Below, piece by piece: positions 17,777 to 27,120 of a DNA stretch of 64,000 bases. Every line of letters begins with the position of its first letter. Positions within the stretch are counted from its first letter, which is position 1. Origin of the DNA: Alphaproteobacteria bacterium (lineage in GTDB: Bacteria > Pseudomonadota > Alphaproteobacteria > Caulobacterales > Maricaulaceae); assembly GCA_024278855.1 (NCBI GenBank), contig JAJRSJ010000077.1:1-64000 (forward strand). Reading direction: 5' to 3'. Below the pieces are notes generated by a model. It was not told the DNA's origin. It worked only from the letters and a program-made list of their open reading frames with translations, and did not search any database. Both the position numbers and the translations under genes were made by a program.

Positions 17777-20554
17777 TTAATTCGCCACTATATTGATTAT
17801 TCGCCCCGGAACAACGATGATTTTTCTAACGGTTTTATCAGACAAAAACTCGGTGATGCGTGCATGCGCCAAAGCCAGTTTTTCAACTTCGTCTTTGTTG
17901 GCGGTTTTGGCCACAGAGATTTCGGCGCGGCGTTTGCCGTTAACTTGTATGGGCATGGTAATCTCGTCTTCCACCCACATGGCCGGATCGGGTGTCGGCC
18001 AAGGTGCATTGCACACCAAACCGTTCCCGCCCAAGTGGGCCCAGCATTCTTCGGCCAGGTGGGGCATGAACGGGGCGATGACGCGCACGAGAATGCTCAT
18101 AGCTTCGGTTTTGGCGGCGTCATTATCAGCGTGTTTTTTAAGCGCATTGACCAGTTCATAAATTTGCGCAACCGATGTGTTGAAGCGAAAATTATCAATA
18201 CCGCCCGTTATTTTTACCAATGCTTTATGGGCGGCGCGGCGTAAGTCCAGGGCGGCTCCAGATATATTGGCAATCGAGCTACTGTTTTTCAAGCCGCCTT
18301 GGGGCGACAAAGAAACCGTATCCCATACTTTATTGGCAAACCGCCAAGCACCGACGGCTCCCGCGTCCGTCCACTCCACATCCCGTTCGGGCGGGCTGTC
18401 GGATAGCATAAACCAGCGCGCTACATCGGCGCCGTAACCCTCGATAATATCGTGGGGGTCGATAACATTTTTCTTGGATTTGGACATTTTTTCTACCGGG
18501 CCGCGTAGTACAGGTATAGGCTGCCAACCATCTTCAGTCGTCCTTTCCCAGTGAATAATAGCTCCATCAGTCTTTTCAATTTGCTTTTCGTAAGCGGCCT
18601 TGAATTTTGGGTTTGTTTTCAAAATTGAAGTAATAAAATTGTTGTATGATTTCCAATTTTCTTTTGGACGGTCAATATGCACGTCTGCAGGAAGGACATA
18701 GTTACCTTCTATGTCCGTATAAACCGCATGATTGACCATGCCTTGGGTGAATAGGCCTTTAAACGGCTCACCGCTTGGTAAATCCAAAAGCCCACAATCG
18801 CGCAAGGCGCGGGCGAAGAAACGGGCATAGAGCAAATGCAATATGGCATGTTCGACCCCGCCAATATATTGGTCAACCGGAAGCCATGCGCTGGCGGCAG
18901 TTTTATCGAATGGGCGATCATCTGTACTCCCGCCCGCAAAACGGGCAAAATACCAGGAACTGTCAACGAATGTATCTAGCGTATCGGTCTCGCGCACGGC
19001 GGGTTTTTTGCATTTTGGGCAGTCCACATGTTTCCATGTGGCGTGGCGATCGAGCGGGTTTCCGGGAATATCAAAGCTGACATCTTCGGGTAGCTCTACG
19101 GGCAGGTCAGTGACCGGTACAGGCACAGCACCACAATTCCCGCAGTGAATAACCGGGATTGGGCAGCCCCAATAGCGTTGCCGCGACACGCCCCAGCCTC
19201 GAAGTCTGTATGTGACTTGCTTTGTGCCTAGGCCGAGTTTTTCCAACTCGGCGATCGCGGCGGTAATACCGTCCTCCACACCCATGCCGTCAAGGAAGTC
19301 TGAATTGAATAAGGTACCCGCCCCTACATAGGCCTCATCATCTATTTCATATGTGTCCGGATTTTCGCCGTCCGGCAAAACTACGGCAGGCACAGGCAGG
19401 TCGTATTTACGAGCAAAATCCAAATCCCGTTGGTCATGGGCCGGACAACCAAATACGGCACCGGTGCCGTAGCCCATGAGCACAAAATTGGCGGCATAGA
19501 CGGGCAGGGTTTTGCTATCATCAAATGGATGCTTAACCCGTAAGCCCGTATCAACGCCGAGCTTTTCAGCTTTTTCCACTGCTTCTGCAGTGGTGCCCAT
19601 AACCTCGCAAGCTCTTCTAAGATCCAACAATTCGTTATTGTATTTTGAAATTTTCTTTATCACAGGGTGGTCTACTGAAAGGGCTATAAAACTAGCGCCC
19701 AACAAAGTGTCGGGTCTTGTTGTAAACACTTCGATCCCGCTGGGGCTTTCTTGCTGAGCAAAACCTAGCGCGACTATTTCCTCCGGTGTTGAGAAACCTC
19801 CCTTAGTATTTGTCGCGGTGTCATGAAATCTTGCTTCGTTTTTATGATTCCACTCAAACCTAAACTGCGCACCTTCACTCCGCCCAATCCAGTTCTTCTG
19901 CATGGTGCGGACTTTTTCGGGCCAGTTTTTCAAGCCGTCGAGGCCGTAATATAAATCATCTGCGTAATTGGTGATTTTGAAAAACCACTGGTTTAGCTCG
20001 CGGGTTTCCACTTCTGCGCCACTGCGCCAACCTTTGCCGTCAATAACTTGCTCATTGGCCAGAACCGTCATATCGACTGGATCCCAATTGACCTTGGCGG
20101 TTTTGCGGTAAACTAAATCGTTTTGCAAAAATTTCAGGAAAATCGCTTGTTGCTGTTTGTAATACTCCACATCGCAAGTGGCAAATTCCCGGCTCCAGTC
20201 GAGCGCAAAACCGAGCCTTTTAAGGGGTTCTCGCATGGCGTCAATCTTAGTGTAAGTCCAGTCTTTGGGGTGGCCTCCGCTCGCCATGGCCGCATTTTCC
20301 GCCGGCATTCCGAACGCGTCCCAACCCATGGGATGCAGGACTTCAAAACCACAGCTGCGTTTATAACGCGCAATCACGTCGCCCATGGCATAGTTGCGCA
20401 CATGGCCCATATGAATACGCCCGCTCGGATAGGGAAACATTTCTAGCGCATAATATTTGGGCTTGGCAGAATTATCATCAGCCTCAAAGGCTTTGGCTCG
20501 CTCCCATACGGCCTGCCACCTAGGCTCGACTTCCGCTGCATTATATCGGCTCAT
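17777..20554 (-). CDS. leuS: Leucyl-tRNA synthetase
   Basis: This is a class I aminoacyl-tRNA synthetase of 925 residues. The HIGH motif appears as HMGH (48-51) in [11 protein letters not shown], and the KMSKS loop as [10 protein letters not shown] near residue 690. The large CP1 editing domain (about 230-430) carries the [19 protein letters not shown] editing-site motif, so hydrolytic proofreading should be active. The C-terminal anticodon-binding and ubiquitin-like domains are present. ATG at 20554 gives the standard [14 protein letters not shown] start. The gene begins the leuS-lptE-holA run. Confidence 0.99.
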   Translation of the reverse strand: MSRYNAAEVEPRWQAVWERAKAFEADDNSAKPKYYALEMFPYPSGRIHMGHVRNYAMGDVIARYKRSCGFEVLHPMGWDAFGMPAENAAMASGGHPKDWTYTKIDAMREPLKRLGFALDWSREFATCDVEYYKQQQAIFLKFLQNDLVYRKTAKVNWDPVDMTVLANEQVIDGKGWRSGAEVETRELNQWFFKITNYADDLYYGLDGLKNWPEKVRTMQKNWIGRSEGAQFRFEWNHKNEARFHDTATNTKGGFSTPEEIVALGFAQQESPSGIEVFTTRPDTLLGASFIALSVDHPVIKKISKYNNELLDLRRACEVMGTTAEAVEKAEKLGVDTGLRVKHPFDDSKTLPVYAANFVLMGYGTGAVFGCPAHDQRDLDFARKYDLPVPAVVLPDGENPDTYEIDDEAYVGAGTLFNSDFLDGMGVEDGITAAIAELEKLGLGTKQVTYRLRGWGVSRQRYWGCPIPVIHCGNCGAVPVPVTDLPVELPEDVSFDIPGNPLDRHATWKHVDCPKCKKPAVRETDTLDTFVDSSWYFARFAGGSTDDRPFDKTAASAWLPVDQYIGGVEHAILHLLYARFFARALRDCGLLDLPSGEPFKGLFTQGMVNHAVYTDIEGNYVLPADVHIDRPKENWKSYNNFITSILKTNPKFKAAYEKQIEKTDGAIIHWERTTEDGWQPIPVLRGPVEKMSKSKKNVIDPHDIIEGYGADVARWFMLSDSPPERDVEWTDAGAVGAWRFANKVWDTVSLSPQGGLKNSSSIANISGAALDLRRAAHKALVKITGGIDNFRFNTSVAQIYELVNALKKHADNDAAKTEAMSILVRVIAPFMPHLAEECWAHLGGNGLVCNAPWPTPDPAMWVEDEITMPIQVNGKRRAEISVAKTANKDEVEKLALAHARITEFLSDKTVRKIIVVPGRIINIVAN

Positions 20555-20577
20555 AGCCTAAACCTTTAGCCTGTGCC

Positions 20578-21090
20578 CTATTCGTCAACGGTCGCGATAT
20601 AGAGCTGCCGGGCGCGGGTTAGGATTGAGTTTTCTATGGTGCGGGCTGTATCGGCGTCCACCGACGCATCGCTCCAACCAAGATCGCTCCGTACCTGCTT
20701 GAAGATCGAAACCTTGAGAGCGTCGGCGCGCAAATTAGTGTCGAGAATATAGACATTGGCCTTAAAGCGTTCATTCGGAGCCTGCGGGGACGCATACCAG
20801 TCGGTGATGATGACGCCGCCAAACGGGTCAATTTCCGACAAAGGCATGAAATTCAGGGTCTCCAGAGAGGCCCGCCATAAAAACTCGTTCACACCCATAC
20901 GCGGCGCGGCGCGTTTTGTACGGGTACGGCTTTTATAGGTGTTGCCGTCCTGACCTACGGTGGCGGGCTTTGCCCCCGGTAGTTTATTAGAAAGATTGGT
21001 CATAGTTTGGCAAGAGGTCAAGGCGAGCGCAAGGGCCGTGCCTACTGTTATTTTGGCCAGTAATGTTGTTTTAGCGAGTAACAACGGCAT
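20578..21090 (-). CDS. DUF3576 domain lipoprotein
   Basis: The 170-residue protein has a lipoprotein signal (ALALTSC, Cys at about residue 27) and the DUF3576 core: VNEFLWRASLETLNFMPLSEIDPFGGVIITDWY, and a C-terminal region ending ARQLYIATVDE. DUF3576 proteins are widespread envelope proteins of Alphaproteobacteria, usually next to leuS and lptE, of unknown function; a link to outer-membrane biogenesis is inferred from that neighbourhood. ATG at 21090 with GGAGA at good spacing is preferred over an upstream in-frame start. It precedes leuS by 23 bases. Confidence 0.88.
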   Translation of the reverse strand: MPLLLAKTTLLAKITVGTALALALTSCQTMTNLSNKLPGAKPATVGQDGNTYKSRTRTKRAAPRMGVNEFLWRASLETLNFMPLSEIDPFGGVIITDWYASPQAPNERFKANVYILDTNLRADALKVSIFKQVRSDLGWSDASVDADTARTIENSILTRARQLYIATVDE

Positions 21091-21493
21091 ATATATTCTC
21101 CAATTGGCGCAGGAACTCCCATACACCCAAATTTCAGCCTGTATATAACAGATAAGTTTCACACTTCCAGTGTCTTTTCCACTGTCTTGCCTGCATTTTA
21201 CGCCTTTGAGTTATAAATTACCGTAATGTCCTCCAACCATATCTCAAATTATAGAAAATATGTTGTATCATAGCGGCAACCCAGTGGAGCTGCTCCAACT
21301 CAATCTTAGCTTGTTATGGGCATGACCGTTGACGTTAGATGGTGACAAAGCCAGAGAAATGTGGTACGGATGCTTTGAAAAGACACCTTTGCGCGATTAT
21401 ATGATGATGTTTAGGGCTAAATAAAATCACCGCCCATTAGTTTTTAGCCTTACGTGTCCACGGTTTGCCTTTAGCGGGATATCGTGCTAACTT
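21091..21493. other. 403-base divergent intergenic region
   Basis: This gap separates DUF3576 (minus) and the SNase-like gene (plus) and should hold both promoters. I see an inverted repeat GGCTAAA (21415-21421) / TTTAGCC (21443-21449) with a 21-base spacer, and a short imperfect palindrome around 21282-21298. No convincing ORF, tRNA or known RNA motif was found. Confidence 0.4.
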
Positions 21494-21517
21494 GTGCTAA
21501 ACAGTGTTGGTGAACGG

Positions 21518-22384
21518 GTGAAACGTTTTAAGCTTATCGTCGCAATAATGATTGTGGCTCTGGTTGTTATAGTCGCTGCCTTTTCGGCGGCTGCCAAAAA
21601 AACAGCCCGTATTGGCGGCCTGCACACACGCTCTCTTAGCGCTGGTGAAACCGGAACTGTGGCGCGGGTGATTGATGGTGACAGCCTGGTTTTGGATAGC
21701 GGTTTGCGAGTTGTATTGGCAGGTATTCAGGCGCCAAAGCCGGCCCGCTATAATATGAGGAGCGGCAAAACCACGCCGGCCTGGCCGTTGGCAGAGCAAG
21801 CGCAAGCGACATTGCAAGCAATGGCCCACGGCAAGCGGGTCACGCTTTTTTACGGTGGCTCAATCCGCGACCGATTTGATCGGGCCGTCGCTCAGGTTTT
21901 TGTTTTGGACAAGGATGGCAAGCCTGATATCTGGTTGCAACAAACCATGGTGGGTGCCGGAATGGCGCGGGTTTATACTTGGGTTGGTTATGATCAAGAT
22001 AGCAAAGCGCTTTATACGTCTGAGCTTGAAGCGCGCAACAATGCAATCGGCATTTGGGACACAGCAAAAACCGACGGGTATTACGATATTCGCAAGCCTG
22101 CTCCTGATCCTTTGGCACAATTTGTAGACAGCGTTCAAATCGTAGAAGGAATTATTGTCAAAACTGCAGATGTAAGGGGGACGATTTATCTAAACTTCGG
22201 CGCAGACTATAGAACCGATTTTACCATTGCCATTTCCAAAAAATCCCGGCGTAGCTTCAAACATGCCGACTATGATCCGCTTACACTGACAGGTGCCCGT
22301 GTTCGCGTGCGCGGCTATCTTGAATTTTACGGCGGCCCGATCATCTGGCTTAATGACCCCAACAGGTTGGAGGTTTTGGATTAG
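21518..22384 (+). CDS. Membrane-anchored thermonuclease-like (SNase fold) protein
   Basis: The protein (288 residues from GTG 21518; an in-frame GTG at 21494 is also possible) starts with a basic stretch and one hydrophobic anchor. An OB-fold SNase domain follows, with the calcium/catalytic-type run GTVARVIDGDSLVLDSGLRVVLAGI, an RDRFDRAVAQVFV stretch where staphylococcal nuclease has its catalytic Arg/Glu region, and GMARVYTW. The second half (about 200-288) looks like an additional beta-rich OB-like domain. It is probably an envelope-located nuclease or nucleic-acid-binding protein; catalytic competence is not certain. Confidence 0.78.
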   Translation: MKRFKLIVAIMIVALVVIVAAFSAAAKKTARIGGLHTRSLSAGETGTVARVIDGDSLVLDSGLRVVLAGIQAPKPARYNMRSGKTTPAWPLAEQAQATLQAMAHGKRVTLFYGGSIRDRFDRAVAQVFVLDKDGKPDIWLQQTMVGAGMARVYTWVGYDQDSKALYTSELEARNNAIGIWDTAKTDGYYDIRKPAPDPLAQFVDSVQIVEGIIVKTADVRGTIYLNFGADYRTDFTIAISKKSRRSFKHADYDPLTLTGARVRVRGYLEFYGGPIIWLNDPNRLEVLD

Positions 22385-22419
22385 GGGATTATGAGAAAAA
22401 TCACCCTGTATATGAACGC

Positions 22420-23103
22420 TTAGCCGTTGGGCGCAGAAGGTTTGAACAAACTTTCCAGCGTGTGTTGGGTTTTCGGCTTTTCTTCTGGTGGGCTCGCTTT
22501 GGCGTCTACAACCGGTTTTAAAGCTTCACCTTCATCGGTGACAACAGCATTTTTGGCGTCTAGCTTGGCTTTCTTTTCGGCGGCAATTCTAACCACATCA
22601 TCCAAGTCCATTTGAGAACACAAACCGAGAGATACAGGATCGGTTGGGTTGATGGTGTTGGTTTTCCAGTGGGTGCGATCACGGATAGATTTGATCGTCG
22701 GTTTGGTGGTGCCAATAAGTTTGGAAATTCGCGGATCGGATACTTCCGGATGGTTACGGACAATCCAGGCAATGGCGTCGGGCCTGTCTTGGCGGCGCGA
22801 CAAAGGTGTATAGCGCGGGCCACGGCGTTTTTTCGTCTTGGAATTTGGAATAGGAGAATGGTCAAAGCTTATGGCCGACATTGTATAGCCTGCATCTTTT
22901 TCGGCCTTCTCAATTTCGTCGCGGGTAACTTGCCCGTTTGAAATGGGATCTGCGCCGCGAATACCCGCAGCAACATCACCATCAGCTATGCCTTTAACCT
23001 CCAAAATATGTAGGCCGCAAAATTCGGAAATTTGTTCAAATGTCATCACCGTATTGTCAATTAACCAAACGGCTGTTGCTTTTGGCATTAAAATCTTGCT
23101 CAT
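22420..23103 (-). CDS. trcR: TrcR/DUF1013 family cell-cycle transcriptional regulator
   Basis: The 227-residue protein matches the DUF1013 family, restricted to Alphaproteobacteria, named TrcR after a Caulobacter cell-cycle regulator. Visible features: MPKATAVWLIDNTVMTFEQISEFCGLHILEVKGIADG (HTH-like), the basic linker KTKKRRGPRYTPLSRRQDRPDAIAWIVRNHPE, a second helix-turn-helix-like SDPRISKLIGTTKPTIKSIRDR, and an acidic/Lys-rich disordered tail. ATG at 23103 with AGGAGA upstream is the start. Its leader contains a pair of direct repeats and, just beyond, an intrinsic terminator facing the gene. The name follows the family; the target genes are unknown here. Confidence 0.85.
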   Translation of the reverse strand: MSKILMPKATAVWLIDNTVMTFEQISEFCGLHILEVKGIADGDVAAGIRGADPISNGQVTRDEIEKAEKDAGYTMSAISFDHSPIPNSKTKKRRGPRYTPLSRRQDRPDAIAWIVRNHPEVSDPRISKLIGTTKPTIKSIRDRTHWKTNTINPTDPVSLGLCSQMDLDDVVRIAAEKKAKLDAKNAVVTDEGEALKPVVDAKASPPEEKPKTQHTLESLFKPSAPNG

Positions 23104-23116
23104 AATATTCTCCTGT

Positions 23117-23143
23117 GTGCCAACCAATAAAGTGTCAACCAAT
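23117..23143. repeat. 12-bp direct repeats in the trcR leader
   Basis: On the minus strand ATTGGTTGACAC (23143-23132) and ATTGGTTGGCAC (23128-23117) are repeated with a 15-base period. They lie between the terminator hairpin and the trcR ribosome-binding site, so they would be in the promoter or in the mRNA 5' leader. They could be a regulator site or a duplication. Confidence 0.5.
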
Positions 23144-23165
23144 AAAAAACCCCGCTCGGCGGGGT
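23144..23165 (-). terminator. Intrinsic terminator pointing at trcR from upstream
   Basis: Read on the minus strand, arms ACCCCGC and GCGGGGT pair around a 3-base loop (23149-23165), followed by an uninterrupted T tract (23149-23144). It meets the usual criteria for Rho-independent termination. The only gene further upstream on this strand is beyond the divergent DUF1192/rcdA genes, so it should end a short orphan transcript or attenuate trcR. Confidence 0.7.
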
Positions 23166-23293
23166 GGTGGCCCTAAGACCGTGAAGCCTTAGCTTCCAAT
23201 TAACCCCATCTACGCCTTTGTGTTCGTTTTGGCAAGGGGCATACAGTATTTATTGGCACTTGATTGAAATTGCCCTATAAAGCGCAAAATCAT

Positions 23294-23339
23294 GACAGTG
23301 CGACCAAGACAGCGCAAAACCAGGACAGCACAAAACAAG
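23294..23339. repeat. Iteron-like tandem repeats upstream of the DUF1192 gene
   Basis: Three imperfect units begin GACAGTGCGACCAA (23294-23307), GACAGCGCAAAACCAG (23308-23323) and GACAGCACAAAACAAG (23324-23339); a fourth partial copy, GCGCAAAATCAT, precedes them. They end 10 bases before the DUF1192 ATG and so include its ribosome-binding region. They may be operator sites or a recent duplication. Confidence 0.55.
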
Positions 23340-23349
23340 AGATTTGCTT

Positions 23350-23538
23350 ATGGACGAGATAGATTTAAGGCGCGCGGGACTGGATTTCAGGGTTGGCGAG
23401 GATTTATACGGCGTATCCGTTACCCAGCTTACGGAAAGATTGGAAATATTGGCAGCTGAGACAATACGTGTAAACCGGGCTATCGCTCAGAAAAACACAG
23501 AATTAACCACGGCGGAAACTTTTTTCCGCAAAAGCTAG
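23350..23538 (+). CDS. DUF1192 family small protein
   Basis: This 62-residue protein begins MDEIDLRRAGLDFRVGEDLYGVSVTQLTERLEILAAETIRVNRAI and ends in TTAETFFRKS. The pattern of an acidic start, a central L-E-R-L heptad (short coiled coil) and an aromatic/basic end matches DUF1192, a family found next to rcdA in Alphaproteobacteria. Its function is unknown. The TTG six bases upstream is an alternative start. Its position between trcR and rcdA suggests a role in the same cell-cycle module; that is inference. Confidence 0.72.
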   Translation: MDEIDLRRAGLDFRVGEDLYGVSVTQLTERLEILAAETIRVNRAIAQKNTELTTAETFFRKS

Positions 23539-23599
23539 AATTTGGCGCGAGCTTTGCACATGGAAAGCCAACAGTCCAATATGGAACATATATGCACCT

Positions 23600-23621
23600 A
23601 TTTAGCGCAAGCACGCTAAAT
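23600..23621. promoter_or_regulatory. Perfect inverted repeat upstream of rcdA
   Basis: ATTTAGCG (23600-23607) and CGCTAAAT (23614-23621) are perfect 8-bp arms separated by 6 bases, centred about 45 bases before the rcdA ATG. No T tract follows, so an operator or leader hairpin is more likely than a terminator. Confidence 0.45.
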
Positions 23622-23654
23622 GAGGTGGGCGCATTTTGCTAAATGGAGTAAGCA

Positions 23655-24188
23655 ATGAATGATACGACAGGGCGCATAAAAATGGAAATTGGCAAGGATA
23701 ATAAAGTGATAGATACATTGGGCCCACAGGCAGAGGCGCGGTTGAAAGAATTTACCGCTTCAGAGCTATTTGCCAAAACCTTTCGCGAAGGCATGGATTT
23801 GGTGGAAGAAACGGCTGCTTATCTTGACGGCCCTGGGCGGCAAGACAGCAAAAAACTTGGACGCAATGATGCTCTAGTTTATGCCTCTCAAAGCATGCGC
23901 CTGACCACCCGCTTGATGCAGGTCGCATCTTGGCTATTGGTGCAGCGTGCGCTCAAGGAAGGCGAAATGAGCGGTGCTGAGGCGCGGGCCGAGAAATACA
24001 GGCTTGTACCGGAAACAGGCGAAAGCCCGGAACATACCAAGCCATTGCGTCAATATGCCTCTAGCCTGCCGTCTTTATTGTTGGATTTACTGGCCCGTTC
24101 AGAAAAACTGTATGAGAGAATTGTCCGCCTTGACCGGTCACTATACGGCTCAATTAATGCTCAACACGGCAATACTGTCGCCGATTAA
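23655..24188 (+). CDS. rcdA: RcdA-like protease adaptor (DUF1465)
   Basis: RcdA in Caulobacter is an adaptor that helps deliver CtrA and other proteins to ClpXP at the swarmer-to-stalked transition. This 177-residue protein carries the conserved helical core: FREGMDLVEETAAYLDGPGRQDSK, then YASQSMRLTTRLMQVASWLLVQRALKEGEM, and a helix SLPSLLLDLLARSEKLYERIVRLDRSLYG. The first 25 residues look divergent. Neighbouring trcR and DUF1192 support a conserved module. Identification as DUF1465 is strong; the exact adaptor role is transferred from Caulobacter. Confidence 0.85.
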   Translation: MNDTTGRIKMEIGKDNKVIDTLGPQAEARLKEFTASELFAKTFREGMDLVEETAAYLDGPGRQDSKKLGRNDALVYASQSMRLTTRLMQVASWLLVQRALKEGEMSGAEARAEKYRLVPETGESPEHTKPLRQYASSLPSLLLDLLARSEKLYERIVRLDRSLYGSINAQHGNTVAD

Positions 24189-24251
24189 ATCAATCGGCTA
24201 GAAGCCGCATTTACAAAATTTTCTGGCTAACACTTAGGCTCGGAACCTAGC

Positions 24252-25487
24252 TTATTCTTCAATATCTGGTATGTCCACATCTATGGTTTCTATATCTTCG
24301 ATGGTAACCGTGCCTTTATTGGACAACATGCCGCGTTTGCGCATGATGGTGGTCTTACTGTCCAGCTCACGCAGAAGACGTGCAACTTCTGGAGAAACTG
24401 ATGATTTTGCCGTTTGACTGTTAACCAACAGGGTTAAACTTGCCAAAGAGGGTGTATCGCCACCCAACAAATCAGCAACAATTGGGTCATAACGATCAAA
24501 TTCCACAGGCTTGTCTCTTTGTATTATTTCCAACACATCGGGATTTGCGAATTTTTTGAGATGAGCTTTTAAGTCAACTGGCCAGTTAGTGAAATAATAG
24601 GGCCGGGCTTCTTCGTATAAAGTCGAAACTCTTGTGGCCCTTTGCGTTGCATTGACCCCCCGTAAAGAATTAATAAATTCATTGGCTTGCACATCTAGAA
24701 TGAAATTTACATTATATCCTGTAAACGCATAATTTTGCAAAGCGGGCCCACCAATATTTCCCCTGAAAAAGCCGTATATAACATCAGGGTCAGACCAGTT
24801 TGGGAAGACAATATTTTCGCGAATATCCCTAAGGCTCGAGGAGACGCCGCGAATATTCAATAATTTTGCCTCATTTAGTGGCTGTTTTGCAGCGCCCACA
24901 AGCAGTTTTTCCGGTCGCCGTACCGGGTAGTTTATGGCGACTTGCTCAATCAGGGTCGCATTGTGTAAGTTGAACCAAAATGCTAATTGCTCATTTCGGC
25001 TTAGCCGGGAAATATCAACATCATTTGCCAATTGCTCCAGATCTTTACGGTATGCGGTCAGGCCTTCTCGGTATTCATCATTCAGATAAGAAAATGTGAC
25101 CCGGCTTCCTTCGAGCCTATAAGCGGTTTTGTGGCCCTTAACGATACGTGTACCAACCACCGGATCTGGTTTCCGTGCGCGAACTCGGATCGAGTTGCCT
25201 AGCCTCAGTACAATATTTTCCAAAGCCAAATCCCAGACTTCATAGTCAATGGTGGCAAAGTTGGTTTGCGGTTTGGGCGCGAACTTTTGATAGGTCGTCG
25301 TCACGGCAATTTGAGCCGGTGTGGGTGCTGTCGCACTTATTTGTACATAATCGTCATTCTTTTGCACAGACGGCATAACAAGTCCAACCGGCGGTGAGGC
25401 GGAAGCCGCGTAAACCGGCATTGCTGCCGTTGCTAACAATACAGTTAAAACAGACAGGGATTTAATTACGCTTTGGTGAAACATCAT
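24252..25487 (-). CDS. Secreted DUF547 domain protein
   Basis: The 411-residue protein has a Sec-type signal peptide (hydrophobic run to about residue 27, then VYAASASPP). The DUF547 domain (about residues 125-300) has the diagnostic QLAFWFNLHNATLIEQVAINYPV and GVSSSLRDIRENIVFPNWSDPDVIYGFFRGNIGGPALQNYAFTG regions. The C-terminal 100 residues are charged. DUF547 proteins are widespread and uncharacterised; a cysteine-peptidase-like fold has been suggested, but no catalytic Cys is visible here. It is probably periplasmic, and convergent with rcdA. Confidence 0.85.
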   Translation of the reverse strand: MMFHQSVIKSLSVLTVLLATAAMPVYAASASPPVGLVMPSVQKNDDYVQISATAPTPAQIAVTTTYQKFAPKPQTNFATIDYEVWDLALENIVLRLGNSIRVRARKPDPVVGTRIVKGHKTAYRLEGSRVTFSYLNDEYREGLTAYRKDLEQLANDVDISRLSRNEQLAFWFNLHNATLIEQVAINYPVRRPEKLLVGAAKQPLNEAKLLNIRGVSSSLRDIRENIVFPNWSDPDVIYGFFRGNIGGPALQNYAFTGYNVNFILDVQANEFINSLRGVNATQRATRVSTLYEEARPYYFTNWPVDLKAHLKKFANPDVLEIIQRDKPVEFDRYDPIVADLLGGDTPSLASLTLLVNSQTAKSSVSPEVARLLRELDSKTTIMRKRGMLSNKGTVTIEDIETIDVDIPDIEE

Positions 25488-25560
25488 GACCTCATTTCTA
25501 TATCGATAAACAATAACTATACAAACCCTATGTGCGTGACAAGTTTTATTTTGTTAAATT

Positions 25561-27111
25561 TCAGCAACTATCTCTGGTTTTTATCTTCAATACCACGTGA
25601 AGCATTGTTGCCAATGCCCTAAAGTGCTTATCTATACGCTCAATAATCAGATGTTCATAGCCGTCTTGGACTTGTAATATCAAAGCACTGGCCTCTAAAC
25701 CCGAGGAAAATTTCAAGGAACACTTTTCTAAAACGGCTGAACTGCGGCCACTCAGCACGATTGCAGCCCGCAAGGCTTCGCCGTAAATTTTTGCGTTCAT
25801 TTGCTCTTCGCCGCTTAACGAATATTGGATGGCAGAATTGTTTGGTGGTTTTTTACGACTTCTAAATGAGCGAAATAAGATGAGCGCCAAATAGGCGCGT
25901 TCTTTGTGGGTTAACCCAGGTAGTGGGCCGTAGAGTGCGATTTCATAGACAATTTGGGCGCGGTGATCGGGATGAAGTCCGGCCCCGGTGCCGATTAGCA
26001 AGCTAGCTGCCTTACGAAGCCGGTTTTCGTTATCTAGGCTGAAGCTCCGGGGAAGCTGCGTGTGAATGTCATTGATAAACCTATACAAGGCGCGGCTCAT
26101 TTGGCCTTGCTTGGTGCCGCGCCGATACAGGCTAGAACACGCATCAAACAAGGCATTACGCTTTTTCGTTTCTACATCTAAGGCGGTATATACCAACCCG
26201 TCTCGCAGACCGCCCGGCGCAATGACGACGTGTTTGACGGGGAGTTTTTCCAAGAGGACACTGAGCAACAACCCGCCGTAAGGCAAGGTATCGGCGCGTC
26301 TTTGCGAGATATTTGGCCAGTTCAACAAGGTCTGCGCCCCGTGCTGAGAACACGCCCAATCCGCCATAAGTTTTGCGGTTTGGGCGTCTAACCGATAATT
26401 ATGGGCCATACGCAAAGGGTATTCATTGCGCTTTTGGTGGATGATAGCAAGATTACGCCACGCGCCTCCAATCAAATACAAAGTGTCTAAATGGGCGAAA
26501 TTTTGGCCGAGCGTGTCGGCCAGTTTGTGCGCGATTTGTGGGCGTAATATGTGTGGGTCGAACTGGCCATCATACATGGCAAATGGCCCCAATTGGTGCG
26601 AAATTCCGCCTAAGGCCTGCCCGTTTACCAACTCAATTAGCTCCAGACTGGCCCCTCCCAAATCTGCCGCCAAACCTTTGGCCCGAGGCTCGCCCGCAAT
26701 AACGCCGTAAGCTGACATTGACGCTTCCGCTTCTCCGCTTAAGGGGTCAATCTCTAGCCCGGTTTGTTTTTTGACCAATGTGATAAACGCTAGGGCGTCA
26801 TCTGCATCGCGTAGAGCGGCGGTGGCGGCAATGCGTACACCGTCCAGTTTTTGGGCTTGCGCCAAAGCCATAAACCTTTTCAGAGCTGCCAATGCCTGAA
26901 CCCGCCCTTCAGGGTTTAATTTTCCAGTGCGGCGCAAATCGCGACCCAGGCCGGCCAATACTTTTTCATCATAAATAGACGCAAATGCAGCCCCATTTAA
27001 GGCATAGACGACAAAACGGACGGAGTTGGAGCCAATATCGATGACACCAATACGTTTTTTTCTAGCCCGTTTGGCGGTAGAAATGGGGGCAGCGGTTTTT
27101 ATTGTCCCCAT
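25561..27111 (-). CDS. Ppx/GppA family exopolyphosphatase/pppGpp phosphohydrolase
   Basis: The 516-residue protein has the ASKHA ATPase fold. The phosphate-binding loop IGVIDIGSNSVRFVVY occurs near residue 23, then LDPLSGEAEA-like EIDPLSGEAEASMSAYGV and AADLGGASLELIEL. The C-terminal half is an HD-like helical domain, as in Ppx proteins. It hydrolyses inorganic polyphosphate and/or pppGpp, linking phosphate stores with the stringent response. It stands 9 bases after ptsN and may be co-transcribed with rpoN-hpf-ptsN. Distinguishing Ppx from GppA is not possible by reading. Confidence 0.87.
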   Translation of the reverse strand: MGTIKTAAPISTAKRARKKRIGVIDIGSNSVRFVVYALNGAAFASIYDEKVLAGLGRDLRRTGKLNPEGRVQALAALKRFMALAQAQKLDGVRIAATAALRDADDALAFITLVKKQTGLEIDPLSGEAEASMSAYGVIAGEPRAKGLAADLGGASLELIELVNGQALGGISHQLGPFAMYDGQFDPHILRPQIAHKLADTLGQNFAHLDTLYLIGGAWRNLAIIHQKRNEYPLRMAHNYRLDAQTAKLMADWACSQHGAQTLLNWPNISQRRADTLPYGGLLLSVLLEKLPVKHVVIAPGGLRDGLVYTALDVETKKRNALFDACSSLYRRGTKQGQMSRALYRFINDIHTQLPRSFSLDNENRLRKAASLLIGTGAGLHPDHRAQIVYEIALYGPLPGLTHKERAYLALILFRSFRSRKKPPNNSAIQYSLSGEEQMNAKIYGEALRAAIVLSGRSSAVLEKCSLKFSSGLEASALILQVQDGYEHLIIERIDKHFRALATMLHVVLKIKTRDSC

Positions 27112-27120
27112 GACCGTTAA

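Noticed and set aside
23294-23339. CRISPR-like array
   Set aside because: Repeats are contiguous and short (about 15 bases) with no spacers, and no cas genes occur in the window.
24195-24207. CGGCT-AGA-AGCCG hairpin after rcdA as a terminator
   Set aside because: The stem is only five pairs and is followed by a mixed, not T-rich, sequence.
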